A stretch of 64,000 nucleotides of DNA from Chryseobacterium piperi (lineage in GTDB: Bacteria > Bacteroidota > Bacteroidia > Flavobacteriales > Weeksellaceae). Below the pieces are notes generated by a model. It did not search any database. It worked only from the letters and a program-made list of their open reading frames with translations, and was not told the origin of the DNA. Both the position numbers and the translations under genes were made by a program. The stretch covers positions 3,968,001 through 4,032,000 of the forward strand of contig NZ_CP023049.2 in NCBI RefSeq assembly GCF_002285635.2. Direction: 5' to 3'. Position 1 is the first letter of the stretch. Each line of letters begins with the position of its first letter. This document shows, piece by piece, positions 37,970 to 46,417 of the stretch.

Positions 37970-38151
37970 AAATCCTGCCTTGACTGCCATTTATGGAATT
38001 TTAGTTTAGTCGAAGTCAAGTGAATTAGTTGAGACGACAGCCAAAGCAGGGATTTGTTAGTTGTTTTAAAAAGCCCCCTTTTTATTCATTTTTCACGTAT
38101 GAAAAGGTATTAGGAAAATGAAATTTAATGTTAGTTAGTGAAAAGGGGGCA
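37970..38151. repeat. Nested inverted repeats downstream of ccoP
   Basis: Two separated inverted repeats lie between the divergently placed tamB start and the ccoP stop. AAATCCTGC (37970) pairs with GCAGGGATTT (38046-38055). GCCCCCTTTT (38073-38082) pairs perfectly with AAAAGGGGGC (38141-38150), with an inner pair TTCATTTT / AAAATGAA. The second could terminate the cco transcript, but its 58-base interior is long for a simple terminator. Confidence 0.5.
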
Positions 38152-38179
38152 CACATAGTTGATATGTTTAAAGTGATTT

Positions 38180-39067
38180 TTATTCGTTAGTATTTTCCCA
38201 TTGTACTTCCTGTCCCTGAGGAGCGGCTCCGCCCTGAGCTTCGGTAATAGGGTTCGTTTCCTGATTGATGTGATACACATACGCTGCAATTTTTTCAGCA
38301 TCTCTTCCCGTAATAGTCCCGTCCTTGATGAAAGGTCTCATCGTAGGATTATTAGGAGAGCCGTTGTCAAGCATCCAAAAAACATTTTTAAATAAACTTT
38401 TTTCCTGGATATTGATCCAGTGGGTATCGGTAAGATTGGGGCCGATTCCTCCTTTTCCGCCATCTCCGTGACAGGTCACGCAGTTGGTTTTAAAGAGTTG
38501 TTCTCCTTCAGTTATATTATCGGCACTGTATTTTGCGGTTTCCAGGTTGATAGGTGGAGCACTTTTCTCATACTCAGCAATTGAAGCGAGTATCTTTTTG
38601 GCTTCTTTATCATATTCTACATCCGGATGGGCATAATCAGTAAAAGCAAAAGCAGTCAAATAAACAGCGCAGAAAATAATTCCAAAATAAAATAATCCAA
38701 TCCACCATTTGGGTAAAGAATTATCAAGCTCGGTGATGCCGTCAAAACCATGATCAATAATAATATCTTTTTCCTCCGTTGAAGATTGTTTCTTAAAAGC
38801 AGAATTCCATAATTTTTGAAAATAAGGAATGTTCTTTTCTTCAAGATATTCTTTTCTCTCTTTTTCATTTAATCTGCTGAACTTTTCATTTTCAACCAGA
38901 TCTCCTATTGAATTCATGATGAGAAGGAGGATCGTTGTAATTAATAATAGAGCCCAGAAGAATGGAGATGTAAAATAACCTGAATCCTGAGCGAACATCT
39001 CGAACGCCATGATGGTTAAGCCTATAGTAACAATAATATATATTGAAATGGGGGTTCTCGTTTTCAT
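38180..39067 (-). CDS. ccoP: Cytochrome c oxidase cbb3-type subunit III, mono-haem CcoP
   Basis: CcoP passes electrons to the cbb3 oxidase catalytic subunit. The 295-residue protein has two N-terminal helices at about residues 8-26 and 34-52, a cytosolic loop with the CcoP-typical DHGFDGITELDNSLPKWW near residues 103-120, and a third helix right after it. Next is one periplasmic cytochrome c domain with CVTCH near residue 199 and a Met ligand candidate in PTMRPF near residue 245. Classical CcoP carries two CxxCH motifs; only one is present here. The C-terminus is an acidic, Gln-rich tail. It follows the ccoNO gene after 20 bp and is co-transcribed with it. Confidence 0.93.
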   Translation of the reverse strand: MKTRTPISIYIIVTIGLTIMAFEMFAQDSGYFTSPFFWALLLITTILLLIMNSIGDLVENEKFSRLNEKERKEYLEEKNIPYFQKLWNSAFKKQSSTEEKDIIIDHGFDGITELDNSLPKWWIGLFYFGIIFCAVYLTAFAFTDYAHPDVEYDKEAKKILASIAEYEKSAPPINLETAKYSADNITEGEQLFKTNCVTCHGDGGKGGIGPNLTDTHWINIQEKSLFKNVFWMLDNGSPNNPTMRPFIKDGTITGRDAEKIAAYVYHINQETNPITEAQGGAAPQGQEVQWENTNE

Positions 39068-39087
39068 TTTACATACATTTTTAATAA

Positions 39088-41367
39088 TTAATCTGCGCTG
39101 GCTGTTTTAATATCAGTGGTTTTGATATCTGTTCCCAACCTTTGAAGGTAAGCGATCATAGCAATGATTTCCCTCTGTTCTAAAGGCACGAACGATGTTC
39201 CTTTGGTGATTTTATCTTTTTCAACCTGATCTTTTACGTCAGTGGCTTCAGAATAGATTCTTTTGACAATGGCTTTTGATTGATGATCTGCCCATTGATT
39301 AGCTGAATCTATTTCAGCTTTTGTGTAAGGGATATCAAAAGCATTTTTCATTAATTTCATCTTATTAACCATTTCTGAACGATCAAGCTTATTGGTAATC
39401 AGCCATGGAAAGCGGGGCATAATAGATCCTGCAGAAGTAATTCTTGGGTTATACATGTGTTTAAAGTGCCATGAATCCGGATTTCGGCTTCCTTCCCGAT
39501 GAAGATCCGGTCCCGTTCTCTTTGATCCCCATAAAAATGGTCTGTCGTAAACAAACTCGCCGGCTTTTGAATATTGTCCGTTTTTACCATCAAATCGCAT
39601 CACTTCATCACGGAAGGGTCTGATCATTTGAGAATGACAGGAGTTGCAGCCTTCACGGATATAAAGATCTCTACCTTCCAGCTCTAACGGAGAATAAGGT
39701 TTTACAGCGGTAATTTGTGGTAAATTACTTTTTATAGTAAGTGTGGGAACGATTTCTACCAACCCTCCTATAGATACCGCTACAAAAGCTAATATGGATA
39801 GAAGTTTTGGGGTTCTTTCAAGCCACAGGTGTGCTCCTTCTCCTTCTTTTCTCTGGCTTCCGATATTGGCTAAAGCAGGAGCCTCTGCCGGAACTTCTTT
39901 CTGGAATGAACCTATTTTAATAGTTTTAAAAACATTGATAACCATGAGTATTGCTCCTGAAAGATAAAGTATACCTCCTGCGAATCTCATTTTAAAATAA
40001 GGAATAATTGCAGTAACCGTATCCAGCCAGTTTTTCCATAATAATGTTCCGTCCGGGTTAAACTGTTTCCACATCAAACCTTGGGTAAATCCGGAAATAT
40101 ACATAGGAACAGCATAGAAAATAATTCCTAAAGTACCCAGCCAGAAATGCCAGTTAGCCATTTTTTTAGACCAGAGTTCAGTTCTCCACATGATCGGAAC
40201 CAGATAGTAGATTACTCCGAATGCCATAAACCCATTCCAGCCAAGAGCTCCTAAATGTACGTGACCAATAACCCAGTCCGTATAGTGGCCTATTTTATTC
40301 AGAGATTTTGTTGCTAAAAGTGGTCCTTCAAAAGTCGCCATTCCATAACACGTAACTGCTACGACAAAAAATTTAAGAATAGGATTTTCTCTTACTTTGT
40401 CCCAGGAACCTCTTAGCGTAAGAAGACCGTTAAGCATCCCACCCCAGGATGGTGCAATAAGCATAATAGAGAATCCTGTCCCTACAGCCTGAGCCCATGC
40501 AGGAAGAGCGGTGTATTGAAGATGATGCGGCCCTGCCCACAGGTACACAAATATCAGTGACCAGAAGTGAATAATTGAAAGCTTATAAGAGAAAACAGGC
40601 CGGTTGGCCGCTTTAGGCATGAAATAGTACATCAATCCTAAAACCGGGGTTGTTAATACGAATGCAACCGCATTATGGCCATACCACCATTGTACAAGAG
40701 CATCTTTTACTCCGGCATAAGCAGAATAGGATTTCCAGCTTGTAAATGATAGAGGTACTTCAAGGTTGTTGAAAATGTGAAGCATTGCCACTGCAATCCA
40801 TGTGGCCATATAAAACCAGATGGCAACATATAAATGTCTGACCCTTCTTCTGGCAATCGTTCCAAACATATTAATTCCAAAAACAATCCAGGAGAACGCA
40901 ATTAAAATATCAATTGGCCATTCGTGCTCGGCATACTCTTTTGAGGTATTGATTCCCATTAAGAATGTAATCACAACACTGATGATCATGATCTGCCATG
41001 ACCAGAAATGGATCCATGATAGTGTGTCGCTATACATTCTGGTTTTTAATAATCGTTGCATACTATAGTAAGCACCGCAGAAAAATGAATTACAAACAAA
41101 AGCAAAAATCACGGCACTGGTATGTAACATTCTGATCCTTCCGAATCCCATTGCTCCCTGAGTATTGATCAATCCCTGGATGTTTCCGCTTCGTAAGCTT
41201 TGAATGGTGGTATCGTCAGTTCCAAATAAAAATTCAGGCAATTCAGGGTAGAAAAGCATTAATGCTGCTGTCAGTCCCAGTAGAAATCCTACCAGCCCGA
41301 ATACAATAGTAGCATAGAGGAATGCTTTGACAATAGTATTGTCATAATTAAATTTTTGCGTCTCCAT
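39088..41367 (-). CDS. ccoNO: Fused cbb3-type cytochrome oxidase subunits I and II (CcoN-CcoO)
   Basis: The 759-residue protein joins the catalytic CcoN and the cytochrome subunit CcoO, an arrangement frequent in Bacteroidota. The CcoN part (about residues 1-490) has about twelve helices with conserved His residues, for example MLHTSAVIFAFVCNSFF near residue 80, WWYGHNAVAFVLTTPVLGL near residue 228 and GHVHLGALGWNGFMAFGV near residue 369 (the haem b and CuB ligands). A linker and one helix lead to the CcoO part, with CNSCHSQMIRPF near residue 577 as the haem c site. The enzyme reduces oxygen with high affinity under microaerobic conditions. Genes ccoS, ccoG and ccoH are not adjacent. Confidence 0.96.
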   Translation of the reverse strand: METQKFNYDNTIVKAFLYATIVFGLVGFLLGLTAALMLFYPELPEFLFGTDDTTIQSLRSGNIQGLINTQGAMGFGRIRMLHTSAVIFAFVCNSFFCGAYYSMQRLLKTRMYSDTLSWIHFWSWQIMIISVVITFLMGINTSKEYAEHEWPIDILIAFSWIVFGINMFGTIARRRVRHLYVAIWFYMATWIAVAMLHIFNNLEVPLSFTSWKSYSAYAGVKDALVQWWYGHNAVAFVLTTPVLGLMYYFMPKAANRPVFSYKLSIIHFWSLIFVYLWAGPHHLQYTALPAWAQAVGTGFSIMLIAPSWGGMLNGLLTLRGSWDKVRENPILKFFVVAVTCYGMATFEGPLLATKSLNKIGHYTDWVIGHVHLGALGWNGFMAFGVIYYLVPIMWRTELWSKKMANWHFWLGTLGIIFYAVPMYISGFTQGLMWKQFNPDGTLLWKNWLDTVTAIIPYFKMRFAGGILYLSGAILMVINVFKTIKIGSFQKEVPAEAPALANIGSQRKEGEGAHLWLERTPKLLSILAFVAVSIGGLVEIVPTLTIKSNLPQITAVKPYSPLELEGRDLYIREGCNSCHSQMIRPFRDEVMRFDGKNGQYSKAGEFVYDRPFLWGSKRTGPDLHREGSRNPDSWHFKHMYNPRITSAGSIMPRFPWLITNKLDRSEMVNKMKLMKNAFDIPYTKAEIDSANQWADHQSKAIVKRIYSEATDVKDQVEKDKITKGTSFVPLEQREIIAMIAYLQRLGTDIKTTDIKTASAD

Positions 41368-41470
41368 AATTCCAAAAGTTGTTGTACAGAAATGATCATT
41401 ATTACCAGGCAGCTTTTACAGCTAAATCCCGTTAAGAAATAAATATCATGTAACGTGTATAATGTTTTGC

Positions 41471-41478
41471 CAAAGGTA
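41471..41478 (-). promoter_or_regulatory. Putative -7 box of ccoNO-ccoP
   Basis: CAAAGGTA reads TACCTTTG on the minus strand, matching TAnnTTTG, about 103 bases before the ccoN ATG. It lies only 5 bases from the opposite-strand box for the XRE gene. No clear FNR/Crp half-site pair is visible nearby. Confidence 0.45.
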
Positions 41479-41483
41479 TTTAT

Positions 41484-41491
41484 TAACTTTG
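41484..41491 (+). promoter_or_regulatory. Putative -7 box of the small XRE gene
   Basis: TAACTTTG, an exact TAnnTTTG match, 57 bases before the ATG at 41549. Confidence 0.5.
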
Positions 41492-41548
41492 TTTGAGTCT
41501 AGTAGATAACCTTCTAAACTATACTGAAAACTACTAAAAACAAGCACA

Positions 41549-41842
41549 ATGAAAATATGTGGTCAAAATATAAGAAAAGTCCGAAGGAGTAAAGATTTTA
41601 CACAGGAATATATGGCATTTGAAATGGGTATTTCTCAAAAGGCTTATTCTGATATTGAAAACTCTAAAGTTAAAATCAACTTAGATATTCTGACGAAAAT
41701 TTCCACTATCTTAGAAATTAAACCTTCAGATATCTGCAGTATTTCTCATAAGTGCGGAACCAATGATTATGAAGATAAATATACTGACCTTATCAACTAT
41801 ATGAAGCAAAATAATATTCCGATTCCGGAAGAATATATTTGA
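41549..41842 (+). CDS. Small XRE-family helix-turn-helix regulator
   Basis: The 97-residue protein is mostly a Cro/C1-type DNA-binding domain, residues 5-65: IRKVRRSKDFTQEYMAFEMG, then GISQKAYSDIENSKVKINLDIL and KISTILEIKPSDI. A short C-terminal tail of about 30 residues (DLINYMKQNNIPIPEEYI) could form a helix for dimerisation. It has no ligand domain. It is divergent from the cbb3 oxidase genes, and the two -7 boxes almost touch, so it could affect the oxidase operon or only itself; neither is shown. The next gene, a permease, starts 127 bp downstream without an obvious shared transcript. Confidence 0.85.
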   Translation: MKICGQNIRKVRRSKDFTQEYMAFEMGISQKAYSDIENSKVKINLDILTKISTILEIKPSDICSISHKCGTNDYEDKYTDLINYMKQNNIPIPEEYI

Positions 41843-41969
41843 TTCTGGCCGGTATTTCCTTTTTTTATTTTTATAAAATTCTTTAATGCTTAATAAATTG
41901 AATGTTGAACTTCGTTTATACAAGGGAATTTATGTGAAGTTTTTATATATTTAGCAAATAATTCATTCT

Positions 41970-43400
41970 ATGAGCAACGAGAATAAAACTGAACAAAACA
42001 CTGAACAAAATACATCTTTAGTTAGAGGATTAACCAACCGACATATTCAATTAATTGCTCTTGGGGGTGCCATTGGGACAGGACTGTTTCTGGGAATAGG
42101 TCCGGCTGCAGTTTTAGCAGGTCCATCAGTTATTTTAGGGTACGCTTTAGCAGGAATTATTGCATTCTTTATTATGCGCCAGCTTGGCGAAATGGTAGTT
42201 CAAGAGCCGGTGTCTGGTAGTTTTAGTTATTTTGCTTATAAGTATTGGGGGAATTTTCCTGGATTTGCTTCCGGCTGGAATTACTGGATTCTTTACATAC
42301 TGGTAAGTATGGCGGAGCTTACGGCTATTGGGCATTATATTCACTTCTGGTGGCCTGAAATCCCACTTTGGGTCTCTAGTTTATTCTTTTTTATATTGAT
42401 CAATGCGTTGAATCTTGCCTCCGTAAAAGTATATGGAGAAACCGAATTTTGGTTTTCAATTATCAAGGTAGTAGCCATTATCGCTATGATTATTTTCGGT
42501 ATTTATCTTTTGATAAGCGGAACCGGAGGAGACAAAGCGAGTATTCAGAATTTATGGAATGACGGTGGTTTTTTTCCAAAAGGTCTATTTAATAAAAATG
42601 AAAATGGTTATACGGGACTCTTTGCAGCAATGGCCATGATTATGTTTTCCTTTGGAGGACTTGAATTAATCGGGATTACTGCTGCGGAAGCTAAAAGTCC
42701 GGAGAAAACTATACCTAAAGCGACCAATCAGGTTATTTACAGAATCCTGATATTTTATGTAGGAGCTCTTGTTATCTTATTTGCACTAAGTCCATGGAGA
42801 GATATAACAGAGGGGTCAAGTCCTTTTGTTATGGTTTTTCAGAACCTGAACGGTTTCGCATTTACGATTTTAGGAAAAACAATTCACTTCAATTCTTTAA
42901 TTGCGAATGTCCTTAATCTTATTGTTTTAACAGCTGCCTTGTCAGTATATAACAGCAGTGTTTATAGTAACAGCAGAATGCTTTTCGGATTAGCTCAACA
43001 GGGGAATGCTCCCAAAGGCTTAATGAAGCTCAATAAAAATCATGTGCCTACCAATGCGATTCTTGTTTCGTCTTGTTTTGCAGGTATTTGTATTATCATC
43101 AATAAATTAATTCCGGAAAAAGCTTTTGAATACTTAATGGCCTTGGTGGTATCCACGCTTATTATCAATTGGCTGATGATTTGTTATACCCATCTTAAAT
43201 TCAGAAAAACAAAAGATGCGGAAGGGACCAAAACAAAATTTCCTTCCTTATTCTATCCGATATCCAATTATATTTGTATTCTGTTTTTGTTGACGATCTT
43301 AGTATTAATGTGTATGACAGGAATGGAGATTCAGGTAATTCTGATTCCGGTATGGTTAGCTTTTCTGTTTTTAATGTATAAATTATATAAACCTAATTAA
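41970..43400 (+). CDS. Amino acid permease, APC superfamily
   Basis: The 476-residue polytopic protein has about twelve transmembrane helices and belongs to the amino acid transporter family (AAT-type, like AroP, ProY and GabP). The hallmark first helix is LGGAIGTGLFLGIGPAAVLA near residues 30-49. SGSFSYFAYKYWGNFPGFASG near residue 80 (key part FPGFASGWNYW) and FGGLELIGITAAEAKSPEKT near residue 230 are also typical. Short hydrophilic N-terminus with NKTEQNTEQNTS. The family imports amino acids with protons; the substrate cannot be read from the sequence. It has no partner catabolic gene adjacent; the following gene is a regulator of a different type. Confidence 0.93.
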   Translation: MSNENKTEQNTEQNTSLVRGLTNRHIQLIALGGAIGTGLFLGIGPAAVLAGPSVILGYALAGIIAFFIMRQLGEMVVQEPVSGSFSYFAYKYWGNFPGFASGWNYWILYILVSMAELTAIGHYIHFWWPEIPLWVSSLFFFILINALNLASVKVYGETEFWFSIIKVVAIIAMIIFGIYLLISGTGGDKASIQNLWNDGGFFPKGLFNKNENGYTGLFAAMAMIMFSFGGLELIGITAAEAKSPEKTIPKATNQVIYRILIFYVGALVILFALSPWRDITEGSSPFVMVFQNLNGFAFTILGKTIHFNSLIANVLNLIVLTAALSVYNSSVYSNSRMLFGLAQQGNAPKGLMKLNKNHVPTNAILVSSCFAGICIIINKLIPEKAFEYLMALVVSTLIINWLMICYTHLKFRKTKDAEGTKTKFPSLFYPISNYICILFLLTILVLMCMTGMEIQVILIPVWLAFLFLMYKLYKPN

Positions 43401-43479
43401 AGCTATTGATAAGGCTTTCTTCTGAAATAGTTTTTTAGGATTATTTGACGTTGTCAGTAACTTAATAAAATTGAGATCG

Positions 43480-44283
43480 ATGAATACTAATTTTGGAGAG
43501 ATCCAGAAAATAGTCGACCTTATAGAGGAAAACTTTGATAGGGAAATTACTGCTTTTGAAATCGAAAGTATGTCTCATTATTCCTACCGAAACTTTCAGA
43601 GGATATTCTTTAAAATTTTTAATGAAACCATTTCCGGATTTCAAAAACGGTTGCGTCTGGAAAATGCGTATAAAAAATTAATTTATACCACAGATAAAAT
43701 TTCTGATATTGCCTGGCAGGTAGGTTATTTTAATGTCCAGTCTTTCTCTAAAGCATTCAGACAACAATATCATATTTCCCCGGCATCAGCGAGAAAGAAT
43801 AAGCAGAATGTATTTAGTGAATTTATAGAAAGTAATACTACTGATCTGTTATATGAAATCAAGTATAAGGATCCTGTATCTGTCTATTGTCAGTTTATCA
43901 AGGCTAAAGATTACAATAACCAGGAAATTAACGACCTGTGGGAACGGATTGAAGATCAAAACGGGGTTTCGGTTTCTTCTTATGGAATTATAAGAGATCA
44001 GCCGCTTATTACAAGCTGGTCCCATTGTAGATATGGCGCTGCAGTAGGTGAGTTGTCGCAGGGGGTATCCGGATTTCAAAAGAAAGAGATTTTTGGAGGT
44101 AAATATATCAGGTTTACCCATACGGGGCCATTTGAAAATATTCTGGAAACCTACCGTACTTTTTATCGTCTCTGGTTATCAGAGCCATTTTCTATGCTTG
44201 ATAATTCTGATGTAATAGAAGAATATCTTCAGTCTGAAACGGGAGAAATGATTACCCATATTTATTTCCCGGTGTATTCATAA
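43480..44283 (+). CDS. AraC-family regulator with GyrI-like effector domain
   Basis: The protein has 267 residues from the ATG at 43480; an in-frame TTG three codons earlier is less likely. The AraC-type DNA-binding domain is N-terminal, residues 1-105, with two helix-turn-helix motifs (AFEIESMSHYSYRNFQRIFF and DKISDIAWQVGYFNVQSFSK) and HISPASARKNK. A GyrI-like/Rob C-terminal domain (residues about 115-267) follows, with FGGKYIRFTHTGPFENI and GEMITHIYFPVYS, which in relatives binds small hydrophobic or cationic compounds. It is the same architecture as Rob and TetD-like regulators that answer to toxic compounds. A compact terminator follows directly. Target genes are unknown; the neighbours give no firm hint. 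Confidence 0.9.
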   Translation: MNTNFGEIQKIVDLIEENFDREITAFEIESMSHYSYRNFQRIFFKIFNETISGFQKRLRLENAYKKLIYTTDKISDIAWQVGYFNVQSFSKAFRQQYHISPASARKNKQNVFSEFIESNTTDLLYEIKYKDPVSVYCQFIKAKDYNNQEINDLWERIEDQNGVSVSSYGIIRDQPLITSWSHCRYGAAVGELSQGVSGFQKKEIFGGKYIRFTHTGPFENILETYRTFYRLWLSEPFSMLDNSDVIEEYLQSETGEMITHIYFPVYS

Positions 44284-44284
44284 G

Positions 44285-44308
44285 ATTGTCCTTTTAGGAC
44301 AATTTTTG
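44285..44308 (+). terminator. Terminator after the AraC/GyrI gene
   Basis: ATTGTCC-TTTT-AGGACAAT followed by TTTTTG, beginning one base after the stop codon. Confidence 0.9.
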
Positions 44309-44322
44309 TTTTTCTCAAAGTC

Positions 44323-44330
44323 TAATTTTG
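44323..44330 (+). promoter_or_regulatory. Putative -7 box of the beta-barrel/agmatine deiminase pair
   Basis: TAATTTTG matches TAnnTTTG, 55 bases before the ATG at 44386. Confidence 0.5.
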
Positions 44331-44385
44331 CCAAAGTAATCCTCATAAAGACGGAATTACTTATAGAATTTTAGAAACAACATTA

Positions 44386-45000
44386 ATGAAAAGAATACTA
44401 TTTCCCGTTCTGCTGCTATTTTCATCTTATGCAACCGCTCAGGTTTCGGTTCAGGGATACGCAGGAACTAAGCAGGCTGAATTATTAGGGATTTTTGATA
44501 AAGATTTTAAAACCAGATGGAACTATTTTGCTTCCGGAACTGTTTTTTATGAATATGACTCTAAGAAAGTAAATGCAGAAGTTTATCAGAACCTTAATTA
44601 TTATATAGGAAAAAACTGGGGTGTTTCTGCGGGAGTTTATGTTTCAAAAGAAGATATTATGCCATCTTTGGGATTAGCATTCATTAAAGAAAAAGGTAAT
44701 TTCGGGATTAATTTATTTCCGGCGCTTACTTATTCTTTTGATACCAGAAAAATGGGATTAGGGCTTTATACATTAATGGAATATACCCCTAAAATTAATG
44801 AACGTTTTAATTTATACACCATGTTGATTGTAGAGTCTGACTTTAGCTTTAAAGAACATCAGAATAGCAGTCAGGTTGTAAGACTGGGTGTTGAGACCCG
44901 GAAAAAGATGCAGTTCGGGATAGGAAGTACCATTTCTCAGACCGGGAGTAATTTTGAGACGGGAATTGACTTTGGAATATTTATAGGAAAGAAATTTTAA
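44386..45000 (+). CDS. Small exported beta-barrel-like protein, unknown
   Basis: The 204-residue precursor has a clear signal peptide (MKRILFPVLLLFSSYATAQ). The mature part alternates polar and aromatic residues with Gly-rich turns (for example NYYIGKNWGVSAGVYVSKE and KMGLGLYTLMEYTPKIN) and ends IDFGIFIGKKF with a terminal Phe, which is typical of a small outer-membrane barrel of about eight strands. I do not recognise a named family. The gene is followed after 5 bp by the exported agmatine deiminase-like gene, so they are likely co-transcribed and may work at the same site, for instance ligand passage. Function is not shown by the sequence. Confidence 0.75.
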   Translation: MKRILFPVLLLFSSYATAQVSVQGYAGTKQAELLGIFDKDFKTRWNYFASGTVFYEYDSKKVNAEVYQNLNYYIGKNWGVSAGVYVSKEDIMPSLGLAFIKEKGNFGINLFPALTYSFDTRKMGLGLYTLMEYTPKINERFNLYTMLIVESDFSFKEHQNSSQVVRLGVETRKKMQFGIGSTISQTGSNFETGIDFGIFIGKKF

Positions 45001-45005
45001 ATAGC

Positions 45006-46112
45006 ATGAATAATAAATTTTTCACATTTTTTGTAACATTAAGTTCAATATTTTGTATGTCACAGACTTATCACTTTCCGGAAGAATCTTTACCTCATGA
45101 AGGTACCTGGCTTCAGTGGCCACACCATTACCAACATGGGGTTACGTATAGAAAAAGGGTCGAACAAACCTGGATCGATATGACTAAAGCATTGCAAGCC
45201 AATGAAAAGGTTCATATTATTGCTTACGACGCTACGGAGAAGAAAAGGATTATAGATGTTTTAGAACAAAATGCGGTTCCTTTAAAGAATATTGATTTTA
45301 AGATTTATCCTACCGATGATGTATGGGTAAGAGATAACGGTCCTATTTTCGTCAAAGATGGACAAGGACGAGTTTTGATTGAAGATTGGGGTTTTAATGG
45401 TTGGGGTGAAAAGTTTGATTTTGAAAACTGTGACAAGATTCCACAACGTATCGGAAAAGATTTAGGAATAAAAGTAATTAATCTCAATGACGAAATGGTT
45501 AATGAGGGAGGTGCTGTAGAAACTGATGGGAATGGAGTTTTAATGGCTTGTAAAAGTTCTGTTATCAGTCAGAAAAAAGGAGCTGTCCGAAATAAAGGGA
45601 TAACGCAGAATGAGGCTGAGGATATGTTTAAAACTTACTATGGAGTATCGAAAGTCATCTGGTTGGACGGCATTACAGGTCTTGATGTGACAGATATGCA
45701 TATTGACGGATTCATGAAATTTATTGACCATAATACCATGATCACTATGGACGAAGATGAATTACTGGATATGGGACTTTCTGATAAGGATATCAATACC
45801 CTTTATACGGCAACCAATGTTGATGGGAAAGTATATAAAAAAGTCTATGTCCCTGCTACAAAAAATAAAGTAAAAACAGCCTATGGAAAACAATTGGATG
45901 AGAAAGGGTCATATGTCAATTATTACGTAGCCAACAATGTTGTTCTTGTTCCTAATTATGGTGACCCTAATGATAAAATTGCCAATAAAATTATCCAGGA
46001 ACAATATCTGGATAGAAAAGTAATAGGAATTGATGTCAGAAACTTATATGAAAATGGCGGGATGGTACATTGTGTAACACAACAGCAGCCTGTTGGAAGT
46101 CTAATGAATTAG
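45006..46112 (+). CDS. Exported agmatine deiminase / peptidyl-arginine deiminase family protein
   Basis: Agmatine deiminase hydrolyses agmatine to N-carbamoylputrescine and ammonia. The 368-residue protein shows the guanidine-modifying fold and key residues: DDVWVRDNGP near residue 101, NEGGAVETDGNGV near residue 165, DVTDMHIDGFMKF near residue 225 with the catalytic His, and the nucleophile Cys in NGGMVHCVTQQQP near residue 356. A signal peptide (MNNKFFTFFVTLSSIFCMSQ) precedes the catalytic part, which is unusual compared with the cytosolic AguA of other bacteria. Substrate could be agmatine or peptide-bound arginine; the small binding motifs favour agmatine. It is in the same unit as the barrel gene. 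Confidence 0.88.
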   Translation: MNNKFFTFFVTLSSIFCMSQTYHFPEESLPHEGTWLQWPHHYQHGVTYRKRVEQTWIDMTKALQANEKVHIIAYDATEKKRIIDVLEQNAVPLKNIDFKIYPTDDVWVRDNGPIFVKDGQGRVLIEDWGFNGWGEKFDFENCDKIPQRIGKDLGIKVINLNDEMVNEGGAVETDGNGVLMACKSSVISQKKGAVRNKGITQNEAEDMFKTYYGVSKVIWLDGITGLDVTDMHIDGFMKFIDHNTMITMDEDELLDMGLSDKDINTLYTATNVDGKVYKKVYVPATKNKVKTAYGKQLDEKGSYVNYYVANNVVLVPNYGDPNDKIANKIIQEQYLDRKVIGIDVRNLYENGGMVHCVTQQQPVGSLMN

Positions 46113-46169
46113 AATGTTATCCTGATTTTGAAAATATAAAGAGTTAATAGAACGCTTTGATTTAATAAC

Positions 46170-46205
46170 AAAGTATGATTGGTATTCACTGATCATACTT
46201 TTATT
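46170..46205 (+). terminator. Terminator after the deiminase gene
   Basis: AAAGTATGAT (46170-46179) pairs perfectly with ATCATACTTT (46192-46201), followed by T-rich sequence. Confidence 0.85.
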
Positions 46206-46220
46206 ATTTTAGGGAATTAA

Positions 46221-46246
46221 AAAAACCACCCTTAAAAGGATGGTTT
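46221..46246 (-). terminator. Terminator of tRNA-Gln
   Basis: On the minus strand AAACCATCC and GGGTGGTTT form a stem (one G-U pair), followed by T-run; it begins 2 bases past the tRNA 3' end. Confidence 0.85.
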
Positions 46247-46247
46247 G

Positions 46248-46318
46248 TAGACCCACAGGGATTCGAACCCCGACTGACGGTACCAAAAACCGGAGTGCTA
46301 CCGTTACACTATAGGTCT
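46248..46318 (-). tRNA. tRNA-Gln (anticodon TTG)
   Basis: A 71-base cloverleaf without encoded CCA. Acceptor arm AGACCTA/TGGGTCT (one G-U), D arm GTGT...GCAC with AACGGTA loop, anticodon stem C-CGGT/ACCG-T with a C-T mismatch at its outer pair, loop TTTTGGT giving anticodon TTG, T arm CGGGG-TTCGAAT-CCCTG. Discriminator base is A, at 46248. The isolated gene has a good promoter upstream and a terminator downstream, so it is expressed by itself. Confidence 0.95.
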
Positions 46319-46335
46319 GTGTTATTTTGGTGATG

Positions 46336-46365
46336 CAAATTTAAAGCTTTTTTCTATACATACAA
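46336..46365 (-). promoter_or_regulatory. Promoter of tRNA-Gln
   Basis: On the minus strand TTG (46363-46365), a 19-bp spacer and TAAATTTG (46336-46343), matching both consensus boxes. The tRNA 5' end is 17 bases downstream. Confidence 0.75.
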
Positions 46366-46417
46366 GAACTTTTTAAACTTTTTTTTACATTTACATCACT
46401 TTTTATTTGCAGGAAAC

